A stretch of DNA of 7,447 nucleotides from Campylobacteraceae bacterium (lineage in GTDB: Bacteria > Campylobacterota > Campylobacteria > Campylobacterales > Sulfurovaceae). A program made the translations under genes and the position numbers. Below are positions 1-6,173 of this stretch, piece after piece (within the stretch, counting starts at the first letter, position 1; the number at the start of each line of letters is the position of its first letter). The notes below the pieces were generated by a model, which saw nothing but the letters and a program-made list of their open reading frames with translations, was not told the DNA's origin and made no database searches. The stretch is taken from positions 1-7,447 of the forward strand of contig JAMOSL010000139.1 of assembly GCA_027063105.1 (NCBI GenBank), given 5' to 3'.

Positions 1-721
1 CATCAAGACCCATCTCATCTCTAAAATATTCAGCCATTGTAAGACCAGTTAGAGCAATTCTATTTCTAGCTCCTGGAGGTTCACTCATTTGACCATAACA
101 TAATGCAACTTTATCCAATACATTGGATTCTTTCATCTCAAAGTAAAGGTCATTTCCTTCTCTTGTTCTTTCACCAACACCAGCAAATACAGAATATCCA
201 CTATGTTTTAAAGCAACATTATTGATAAGTTCCATAATAATAACGGTTTTACCAACACCAGCACCACCAAATAATCCAACTTTACCACCTTTATTATATG
301 GTGCTAAAAGGTCAACTACTTTGATACCAGTTTCAAATACTTCAGTTTTTGTACTTTGTTCTTCAAATGGAGGTGGGTCTCTGTGAATCGACCAGTACTC
401 TTTTGCTTCAAAATCACCAGCATCATCAACAGTCTCGCCGATAACATTGAAGATTCTTCCAAGAACTTCTTCTCCAACAGGAACTTTAATAGAGTCACCA
501 GTAGATTTTACTTCTTGACCACGAACTACACCTTCGCTCATATCCATAGCAATAGTTCTAACTCTACCGTCACCTAATTGTGCAGCTACTTCTAATATTA
601 ATCTTTGTTCTTTTCCATTAATTGTGAATATTGTCTCCAATGCTTCATTAATTGCTGGAAGATAGTCTGTAAAATCCACATCAATAACTGGACCTAAGAC
701 TTGTACTACTTTACCTGTCAT
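1..721 (-). CDS. atpD: ATP synthase F1 subunit beta, N-terminal part (3' end beyond window)
   Basis: This is the catalytic beta subunit of the F1Fo ATP synthase, which makes or hydrolyses ATP on the cytoplasmic face of the inner membrane. The frame is open from an ATG at 721 to the left window edge, giving 240 codons of a family usually near 465 to 470 residues. The N-terminal beta-barrel begins MTGKVVQVLGPVIDVDF. The Walker A loop GGAGVGKT is at residues 152-159, followed by GVGERTREGNDLY at 181-193, which carries the catalytic glutamate region. YGQMSEPPGARNR lies at 209-221 and TMAEYFRDE at 228-236. The start is supported by AGAGGAG five bases upstream (727-733). It follows atpG by 14 bases. 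No frameshift is seen; the gene is simply cut by the window. Confidence 0.98.
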   Translation of the reverse strand, partial: MTGKVVQVLGPVIDVDFTDYLPAINEALETIFTINGKEQRLILEVAAQLGDGRVRTIAMDMSEGVVRGQEVKSTGDSIKVPVGEEVLGRIFNVIGETVDDAGDFEAKEYWSIHRDPPPFEEQSTKTEVFETGIKVVDLLAPYNKGGKVGLFGGAGVGKTVIIMELINNVALKHSGYSVFAGVGERTREGNDLYFEMKESNVLDKVALCYGQMSEPPGARNRIALTGLTMAEYFRDEMGLD

Positions 722-735
722 TACTTCTCCTCTTA

Positions 736-1623
736 TTATTTCATTGATTCCATACCACTGATAATCTCAATGAGCTCAGTCGTAATTGCTTCTTGTCTTG
801 CTTTGTTATATTTTACTGATAATGATTTTACCATATCTTTAGCATTGTTGGTTGCTGCATCCATCGCTTGCATTCTTGATGCATGTTCTGCTGCCAATGA
901 GTCAAGTAGTGCATAATACATACTATATTCTACATATCTTTTAACCAATGCATTTAGTAGAGTATTATCGTCATCTGGCTCTATTTCTAGTGCAGAATCA
1001 GATTTTGCTTTTCCATCTAGTCTACTAATATCAATAGGTAATACTTGCTCTTCTCTAACTTCTTGGGCAATCATATTTACATAACCATTATGAACCATAA
1101 TGATTTTATCAGATTTTCCACTAGCAAATTCTTCTGATAATTCAGATATAAAAGATGCAGCATCTTCATAGTTAGGTGCAGAACTTAACCCTATGATTTC
1201 TCTTCTAAGTTCAATATTATTAAATTTATAATAATCTATACCTTTTCTACCAACAGCACTAAGTCTAATCTCTACATCATCAGATTTTAAACTCTCTATT
1301 AAACCATTTATGCGTTTGATTGTTTGTGAATTAAATCCACCACAAAGACCCTTATCAGCAGTGATAAATATGATGTCAATTCGTTTTGGATTTGCTTTAT
1401 TAGCAAAATATACAGAACTATTAGCATCTTCACCCAAATTTTGTATCTTAAGGGCAATTTCATCTATCATATTTGTTAATTTCGTAGCATAAATTCTTGA
1501 CCTCTTAGCAAGTTCTTCTGTTCTTCGAAGTTTTGCTGAAGAGACCAACTTCATAGCACGAGTGGTCTTTTCTGTGTTTTTAACACTATTTATTTTACGC
1601 TTAATATCTTTTAAGTTAGCCAT
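736..1623 (-). CDS. atpG: ATP synthase F1 subunit gamma
   Basis: The 295-residue gamma subunit forms the central rotor shaft that turns inside the alpha3beta3 hexamer and couples proton flow to catalysis. The N-terminal helix is typical: MANLKDIKRKINSVKNTEKTT is followed by RAMKLVSSAKLRR. A central Rossmann-like part contains FITADKGLCGGFN (about 86-98). The C-terminal helix contains LAAEHASRMQAMDAATNNA and ends ITTELIEIISGMES (280-293). This matches the gamma signature except that the usual Gly-Ala after the helix reads Gly-Met. The length is normal for the family. The ATG lies 12 bases after the atpA stop and is preceded by AAAAAGG, which overlaps that stop codon. Confidence 0.98.
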   Translation of the reverse strand: MANLKDIKRKINSVKNTEKTTRAMKLVSSAKLRRTEELAKRSRIYATKLTNMIDEIALKIQNLGEDANSSVYFANKANPKRIDIIFITADKGLCGGFNSQTIKRINGLIESLKSDDVEIRLSAVGRKGIDYYKFNNIELRREIIGLSSAPNYEDAASFISELSEEFASGKSDKIIMVHNGYVNMIAQEVREEQVLPIDISRLDGKAKSDSALEIEPDDDNTLLNALVKRYVEYSMYYALLDSLAAEHASRMQAMDAATNNAKDMVKSLSVKYNKARQEAITTELIEIISGMESMK

Positions 1624-1635
1624 AAAACAGCCTTT

Positions 1636-3150
1636 TTACCCTACAAAAGAGGTTTTAAAATCTTCAAGAGCTTTTTTAAGATTAGCTTCTGTATCGCTAT
1701 CTATTTTTTTACTCTCTCTGATTGAATCAAAGATGCTAGAGTATTTTGCTTCCATAAATGGATATAACTCTGCCTCAAACTTAGTTACGCTAGATACAGA
1801 AATATCATCAAGATATCCATTTGCACCTGCAAAAATAATTACAACTTGTTTTTCGATGGGTACTGGAGAATATGGTCCTTGTTTTAGAACCTCTACCATT
1901 CTTTGACCTCTTTCAAGTTGATTTCTACTGTGCGAATCAAGATCTGAAGCAAATTGTGCAAATGCTTGTAGTTCTCTAAATGATGCAAGGTCTAGTCTAA
2001 GAGTACCAGAAACTTGTTTAGTTGCTTTTATTTGTGCTGCACCACCAACTCTTGAAACTGATAGTCCAACATTAATAGCAGGTCTAACACCAGAGTTAAA
2101 TAAATCTGTTTCTAAGAAAATTTGACCATCAGTAATAGAAATAACATTTGTAGGTATATAAGCAGACACATCACCTGCTTGTGTTTCAATAATTGGGAAA
2201 GCCGTAATTGAACCAGAACCTAAATCATCATTAAGTTTAGCAGCTCTCTCTAGTAGTCTTGAGTGAAGATAAAATACATCACCTGGATAAGCTTCTCTAC
2301 CTGGAGGTCTTCTAAGAATTAATGACATCTCTCTATATGCAACAGCATGTTTAGATAAATCATCATAGAATATAACAGCATGTCTAGCATTATCTCTAAA
2401 GTATTCAGCCATTGTAACACCTGCATAAGGAGCTAAGAATTGAATAGCAGAAGAGTCAGCAGCAGAAGCAGTTACAATAATTGTATACTCCATAGCTCCA
2501 TGTTCTTCTAATTTTTTAACGATAGATGCAACTGTTGATTGTTTTTGACCAATAGCTACATAAATACATACAACATCTTGACCTTTTTGATTAATAATTG
2601 TATCAATTGCCAAAGTTGTTTTACCAGTTTGTCTATCACCAATAATAAGTTCTCTTTGACCTCTACCAACAGGAACAAGTGCATCAATTGCTTTTACACC
2701 AGTTTGAAGTGGTTCATGAACTGATTTTCTAGCCATAATTCCTGGAGCTTTTTCTTCAACAACTCTTTCTTCAGAAGTTTCGATAGCACCTTTACCATCA
2801 ATTGGTTCACCTAGAGGGTTAATAACACGACCTAGCATGCCATCACCAACAGGAACTTTAAGGACTTCACCAGATCTTTTAACGCTCATACCCTCTCTAA
2901 TTCCTGCTATTGAACCTAGAACAACAACACCTACACTAGCCTCTTCTAAGTTAAGTACTAAGCCTCTAGTACCATTCTCAAATTCTACAACTTCACCAGC
3001 CATAACATTATTAAGACCATAAACAGTGGTAACACCATCTGCCAAACCTACTACTTTTCCTACTTCATTGATATCGACATCAATCTCAAAGTTTTCAATT
3101 CTCTCTTTGATAATTGAACTAATTTCATCTGCATGTAATTTAACTGCCAC
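1636..3150 (-). CDS. atpA: ATP synthase F1 subunit alpha (GTG start)
   Basis: The 504-residue alpha subunit is the non-catalytic nucleotide-binding partner of beta in the F1 head. The N-terminus AVKLHADEISSIIKERIENF is typical of the Campylobacterota protein and binds delta. The Walker A motif GDRQTGKT is at 171-178, the Walker B region HAVIFYDDLSKH at 257-268 and RRPPGREAYPGD at 280-291. The family signature PAINVGLSVS is at 357-366, with the arginine finger Arg367 directly after it. The start codon is GTG at 3150-3148. An in-frame TAA lies a few codons upstream, AAAGGAG is six bases before the GTG, and the next in-frame ATG would remove about 49 conserved residues. It follows atpH by 29 bases. 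The length is normal and the motifs are intact. Confidence 0.98.
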   Translation of the reverse strand: MAVKLHADEISSIIKERIENFEIDVDINEVGKVVGLADGVTTVYGLNNVMAGEVVEFENGTRGLVLNLEEASVGVVVLGSIAGIREGMSVKRSGEVLKVPVGDGMLGRVINPLGEPIDGKGAIETSEERVVEEKAPGIMARKSVHEPLQTGVKAIDALVPVGRGQRELIIGDRQTGKTTLAIDTIINQKGQDVVCIYVAIGQKQSTVASIVKKLEEHGAMEYTIIVTASAADSSAIQFLAPYAGVTMAEYFRDNARHAVIFYDDLSKHAVAYREMSLILRRPPGREAYPGDVFYLHSRLLERAAKLNDDLGSGSITAFPIIETQAGDVSAYIPTNVISITDGQIFLETDLFNSGVRPAINVGLSVSRVGGAAQIKATKQVSGTLRLDLASFRELQAFAQFASDLDSHSRNQLERGQRMVEVLKQGPYSPVPIEKQVVIIFAGANGYLDDISVSSVTKFEAELYPFMEAKYSSIFDSIRESKKIDSDTEANLKKALEDFKTSFVG

Positions 3151-3156
3151 TATCTT

Positions 3157-3163
3157 CTCCTTT
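3157..3163 (-). promoter_or_regulatory. Ribosome binding site deciding the atpA GTG start
   Basis: The minus strand reads AAAGGAG here, six bases before the GTG at 3150. It lies in the 29-base atpH-atpA spacer, with an in-frame stop between it and atpH. It is a near-perfect Shine-Dalgarno at normal spacing and is the main reason to accept GTG as the start. Confidence 0.85.
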
Positions 3164-3179
3164 CTTTAGATTACTCTAT

Positions 3180-3713
3180 TTAAAGTGATTTCTTGATGAA
3201 ATCAATTAATTGTTCTTTAACTCTCTCTTTAGAGAAGTTTACCTCTATACCTAAGTCATTAACTTCAACTCTAAGCCCATCAAGATTACTTATTTGTTGG
3301 GTTAATTTTATTGTTGAACCTGTATATCTTTTTAATGTCTCTTCTAATTCATTGATTGATTCTTGATCTAAATTATTTTTACTCTTTACTATACCTGTAT
3401 ATTCATTTAGCTCTTTTTGTATTTGAGCATTAACAATAGTCGATATTGATGGAATAAGAGATAATCTTTTATTATCCCCAAGAATTTTAATAAAATTAGT
3501 TAATTTATTATCTACATTTCCCCCAAGTGATTTAAGTATGGTTTCAACTTTTATATCAGATGATACAATAGGTGATTTAATCATTTTCATAGTTTTTTCA
3601 TCTGAAAAAGATAAAGAAATGCCATTTAGAATATTAGCAACTTCTTCTCTATCGTCCTCTTTTGTTAAACTTAGAAGAGCTTGAACATATCGTTTTGCGA
3701 TTAACTCTTCCAT
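3180..3713 (-). CDS. atpH: ATP synthase F1 subunit delta
   Basis: The 177-residue delta subunit (OSCP homologue) sits on top of F1 and ties it to the b/b' stator stalk. The N-terminal helical domain starts EELIAKRYVQALLSLTKED, the RYxxAL pattern seen in the family. The C-terminal part includes GLRVEVNDLGIEVNF (about 146-160) and ends in a helix IDFIKKSL. Delta is the least conserved F1 subunit, so the call rests partly on length and position between atpF and atpA. The start lies one base after the atpF stop. The sequence AAGAAGG nine bases upstream (3723-3729), inside the end of atpF, can serve as its ribosome binding site. Confidence 0.96.
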   Translation of the reverse strand: MEELIAKRYVQALLSLTKEDDREEVANILNGISLSFSDEKTMKMIKSPIVSSDIKVETILKSLGGNVDNKLTNFIKILGDNKRLSLIPSISTIVNAQIQKELNEYTGIVKSKNNLDQESINELEETLKRYTGSTIKLTQQISNLDGLRVEVNDLGIEVNFSKERVKEQLIDFIKKSL

Positions 3714-3714
3714 A

Positions 3715-4257
3715 TTATGCTACCTTCTTACTTATTAAGTCTATTACTTTTTTACCATCAAGATGAATATCATCGTTAGATATATTTTCGTCTAAGACTT
3801 CATCTATCGTATCTCTAGCAACTTTTCGTTCCTCTAGTATCATTTTGTTTTCATGTTGTTTTTCTAAGATAATTAACTCTTTATCTGAGTTTTCTGCTAT
3901 TTTAGAAGATAGTATTTCAGCTTCTTTATTTGCAGTTTTAATAATATCTTCAGCTTTTACTTTAGACTCTTCTACACGAGCTTCAGCTTCCTTTTTTTCA
4001 TCTTTAGATGCTTGAAGTTTAGCTTCAATCTCTTTAAGTTGATTTGCAATACCCTCTTTCCTACCATTAAAAAAGTTTTTAATTGGATTTGCTAAAAGGT
4101 AATACAAAATTCCCACAAAGATAGTAAAGTTAAATATTCTAGGAATATAATCTGTTTCTCTACCTGTTAAGGCTTTGTAATGACCTGAATCTCCACTAGC
4201 TAATAAAACTATTGGAAGAAAAACTGCTATTACTACCAAAATATGCTTCATTTTCAT
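3715..4257 (-). CDS. atpF: ATP synthase Fo subunit b
   Basis: The 180-residue b subunit is a membrane-anchored helical rod that, with b', forms the peripheral stalk holding F1 against rotor torque. Residues 3-20 form a hydrophobic N-terminal stretch after Met-Lys-Met-Lys, ending VLLAS, which looks like a cleavable signal peptide with a possible cut after Ala20. There is no lipobox cysteine. A second membrane segment covers about 41-57 and runs into ANPIKNFFNGRKEGI, the usual junction from membrane to stalk. Residues of about 65-160 are rich in Lys, Glu and Ala and should form a coiled coil. A signal-like N-terminus before the anchor is known in Campylobacterota b subunits. Two in-frame ATGs are present (4257 and 4251); the first is preferred because it lies five bases from AGGAGG. 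Confidence 0.96.
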   Translation of the reverse strand: MKMKHILVVIAVFLPIVLLASGDSGHYKALTGRETDYIPRIFNFTIFVGILYYLLANPIKNFFNGRKEGIANQLKEIEAKLQASKDEKKEAEARVEESKVKAEDIIKTANKEAEILSSKIAENSDKELIILEKQHENKMILEERKVARDTIDEVLDENISNDDIHLDGKKVIDLISKKVA

Positions 4258-4261
4258 TTTA

Positions 4262-4268
4262 TCCTCCT
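4262..4268 (-). promoter_or_regulatory. Strong ribosome binding site of atpF, overlapping the atpF' stop
   Basis: The minus strand reads TAGGAGGATAAAATG. The TAG stop of atpF' therefore forms the first bases of the AGGAGG motif that serves atpF. The spacing of five bases to the first ATG favours that start over the second ATG six bases further on. Confidence 0.85.
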
Positions 4269-4689
4269 ATAGTTTGCTAAATTTAGCTTTTAGACTCTCT
4301 TTAAAAAGAGGCATTTGAGATAAAAGACTAACTTTTAGTTTCTTTTTATCTTCTTGCAGTTTATCAATAAAACTACTATACTCTTTATTGAGTTCGTTTT
4401 GTTTGGTCTCAGCTCTACTCTCTGCGAGTACTTTTGCTTCGTCGATTGCATTTTTTCTAATAACTCCAGCTTCTGCCTTTGCATTATCCAAAATTCCGTC
4501 AGCTTCGTTATGTAATTGTTGACTATTTCCTGATAAACTTTTTGCATATTCTAAATCTTTAGCGATAGAACTATCTCTATCATCCATAAACTTTAATAAT
4601 GGTTTATAGAGCATCTGATTTAAAATTGCAAGAAGAATTAAGAATAAAGCCAATACAAATAACATTAACGATAAATCTATGTCAAGCAT
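4267..4689 (-). CDS. atpF': ATP synthase Fo subunit b' (second b-type stator subunit)
   Basis: The 140-residue b' subunit pairs with b in the peripheral stalk. Residues 6-24 are a single uncharged membrane helix (about LSLMLFVLALFLILLAILN). This is followed by QMLYKPLLKFMDDRDSSI (25-42), the family's KPL-x-FMDxR junction leading to the stalk. The rest is a charged, alanine-rich helix likely to form a coiled coil with AtpF. Tandem b' and b genes at the head of the cluster are typical of Campylobacterota. The ATG is preceded by AGAGGAG five bases upstream (4695-4701). It is the first gene after the 63-base gap where parB is normally found, so it may start its own transcript. Confidence 0.95.
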   Translation of the reverse strand: MLDIDLSLMLFVLALFLILLAILNQMLYKPLLKFMDDRDSSIAKDLEYAKSLSGNSQQLHNEADGILDNAKAEAGVIRKNAIDEAKVLAESRAETKQNELNKEYSSFIDKLQEDKKKLKVSLLSQMPLFKESLKAKFSKL

Positions 4690-4752
4690 TAAAACTCCTC
4701 TGAAAATTTGAAGATATTTTAACAGTTTAGAGGTAAGAGATTGATTAAATAG
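4690..4752 (-). other. 63-base intergenic gap between parA and atpF' (parB absent)
   Basis: This is the longest non-coding stretch in the window. It holds the atpF' ribosome binding site (4695-4701), a TAAAAT element (4716-4721) and a weak inverted repeat. It is far too short to contain the roughly 280-codon parB that lies between parA and atpF' in Helicobacter and Campylobacter. I see no parB remnant and no parS-like palindrome in it. Confidence 0.8.
4716..4721 (-). promoter_or_regulatory. Possible -10 element of an atp operon promoter
   Basis: The minus strand reads TGTTAAAATATC, giving TAAAAT, one mismatch from TATAAT. It lies about 26 bases upstream of the atpF' ATG in a fully AT-rich context. 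There is no convincing -35 box at 17 bases spacing, but Campylobacterota sigma-70 promoters commonly lack one. In sequence this AT-rich such matches arise easily, so the call is tentative. The atp genes could equally be transcribed by read-through from parA. Confidence 0.35.
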
Positions 4753-5541
4753 TTAAGTTTTTTTTATTATTGCTAATGCTAAATCTTTATATGCTATGCT
4801 TCCTTTCGAATTTATAGCATAATTAATAATTGATTTACCAAAACTGGGTGCTTCGGCAAGTTTTATGTTTCTTGGTATTACTATACAGTTCTTACTATTT
4901 TTTTTATAAAAAAGTTTTTCACTATAATGGTGTATTAAATCATTTAATACTTCTTTGGATAGATTATTTTGTCTTGAATACATTGTTGGTAAAAATCCTT
5001 TTATCTTTAGTTTAGGATTTATAGTCTGTTTTAGTAAATTTATAGTATTTTGTAATTGAGATAATCCTTCTAGTGCAAAGAATTCGCATTGAATAGGGAT
5101 AATAACATAATCTGATGTACTTAGACCATTAATTGTAATTAATCCTAATGCAGATGGTAAGTCTATGATAATATAATCATATTTATGTTTTATATCTTTT
5201 AATTTTTCTTTTAGAATTAATTCTGGATTTTTATTTTTTGGATTATAAAATTCTTTCTCAATACCTACTAGACTAATATTTGATGGTGCTATTGATAAGC
5301 CTTTTATATCACTTTTTAAAATAATATCTTTTAATTTTTTTATTCCTAAAAGGACATGATATATATTAAACTCATAATCATTTTTACTAAACCCTAAGCT
5401 TGTTGTTGCATTTGATTGAGAGTCCATATCTAATAAAAGAACTTTCTTCCCTTTCTCAGCTAAAGCAGAAGATAAATTAACAGCTGTTGTTGTTTTTCCT
5501 ACTCCACCTTTTTGATTTACTATACTAATTATTTGACTCAT
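4753..5541 (-). CDS. parA: ParA/Soj-family chromosome partitioning ATPase
   Basis: This 262-residue deviant-Walker ATPase normally works with ParB bound at parS sites to move chromosome origins apart, using ATP-dependent binding to nucleoid DNA. The Walker A motif NQKGGVGKTTT is at 9-19, with signature Lys11 and Lys16. The A' motif is LLLDMDSQSN (35-44) and Walker B is YIIIDLP (123-129). PIQCEFFALEGL is at 149-160 and the C-terminal IPRNIKLAEAPSFGKS at 222-237, as in chromosomal Soj proteins. Two conserved prolines are serine: the DPQ of the A' motif reads DSQ (Ser41), and the Pro-Pro after Walker B reads Pro-Ser (Ser130). The length is normal. The start overlaps the birA stop as ATGA with only a weak Shine-Dalgarno, suggesting coupling. 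The usual downstream parB is missing. Confidence 0.95.
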   Translation of the reverse strand: MSQIISIVNQKGGVGKTTTAVNLSSALAEKGKKVLLLDMDSQSNATTSLGFSKNDYEFNIYHVLLGIKKLKDIILKSDIKGLSIAPSNISLVGIEKEFYNPKNKNPELILKEKLKDIKHKYDYIIIDLPSALGLITINGLSTSDYVIIPIQCEFFALEGLSQLQNTINLLKQTINPKLKIKGFLPTMYSRQNNLSKEVLNDLIHHYSEKLFYKKNSKNCIVIPRNIKLAEAPSFGKSIINYAINSKGSIAYKDLALAIIKKT

Positions 5542-6173
5542 CTTAAACTAAACACTCTCTTCCCATCTATTAGTAATGAACCATCTTTGCATAGATTAGC
5601 ATTTTTTAGGCTAGTTTTATTGTTTTTTATATGTACAAAGAATTTCTTACTTTTCTCAAACTCTATATTATATTTTACAAATATATATTTCCATTCTGGA
5701 TATAATAATAAGTTTTTGATATAGGTTCTTAATATATTTATTGCTTTAATATCTGTATTTAAACTACTATATTCATTCTCTGAATCTTTTAAATTTAGAC
5801 CAATGCCAAAAATAATTTTATTATCAATTTTTTTAGTTATTGTCCCCCCTACTTTATTATTGCCATAATAGAAATCATTAGGCCACTTTAACCATACATC
5901 TATACCAAAGCTGATTAAAACATCTTTCATAATCCAAGAGAAATATATAGATGATGACGCAATAGGTAAATCAGATGGCAAAGAAGAGATATCAATAGCT
6001 ATAGATACAAAAAAATTATCTTTTTTCCCACTCCAGTAATTATCTCTACTTCCTATACCATTGGTTTGTATATTTGAAATAACTGCTGATGGTGTAGAAT
6101 AAGTTCCATCTTTTATTTTATTAATAATATAAGTTTGTGTAGACTCCAACTCATCAAACGAGTAAATCTCCAA
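5538..6173 (-). CDS. birA: Biotin--[acetyl-CoA-carboxylase] ligase, monofunctional, TTG start
   Basis: The 211-residue enzyme activates biotin with ATP and attaches it to the biotin carrier domain of acetyl-CoA carboxylase. The N-terminus enters the catalytic domain directly (FDELESTQ, 6-13). There is no helix-turn-helix, so it should not act as a biotin-responsive repressor, as in H. pylori. The nucleotide loop is NGIGSRDNYW (38-47), where E. coli has AGRGRRGRKW. LKWPND is at 95-100, with NKVGG (106-110) supplying the catalytic lysine, and FGIGLNLK at 122-129. The start is TTG at 6173-6171. An in-frame stop lies just upstream, AGGAAAGGAG is seven bases before it, and the first in-frame ATG would delete the whole active site. 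The gene overlaps fmt by 20 bases and parA by 4. Confidence 0.93.
   Translation of the reverse strand: MEIYSFDELESTQTYIINKIKDGTYSTPSAVISNIQTNGIGSRDNYWSGKKDNFFVSIAIDISSLPSDLPIASSSIYFSWIMKDVLISFGIDVWLKWPNDFYYGNNKVGGTITKKIDNKIIFGIGLNLKDSENEYSSLNTDIKAINILRTYIKNLLLYPEWKYIFVKYNIEFEKSKKFFVHIKNNKTSLKNANLCKDGSLLIDGKRVFSLR

Noticed and set aside
17..42. A 26-base stretch in atpD matches 2392-2417 in atpA at all but one base.
   Set aside because: Both encode the TMAEYFRD motif shared by the homologous alpha and beta subunits, and they sit at equivalent places. Common ancestry and shared codon preference explain it; it is not a mobile repeat, though gene conversion cannot be excluded.
1562..1906. A 114-codon plus-strand open frame across the atpG-atpA junction, and other plus-strand frames of 60 to 73 codons.
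   Set aside because: They lie opposite strongly conserved atp genes, cross gene boundaries, have unnatural residue composition, and lack ribosome sites. They are antisense shadows.
4335..4547. A 70-codon minus-strand frame inside atpF'.
   Set aside because: It is an out-of-frame reading of the coiled-coil part of atpF', with no family resemblance and no ribosome binding site.
4758..4765. An 8-base A run (minus strand) at the end of parA, possibly a slippage or phase-variation site.
   Set aside because: A slip here would change only the last couple of residues before a nearby stop, so no functional switch is expected, and such runs are common in DNA this AT-rich. It is also not a terminator, as the transcript would carry A rather than U.
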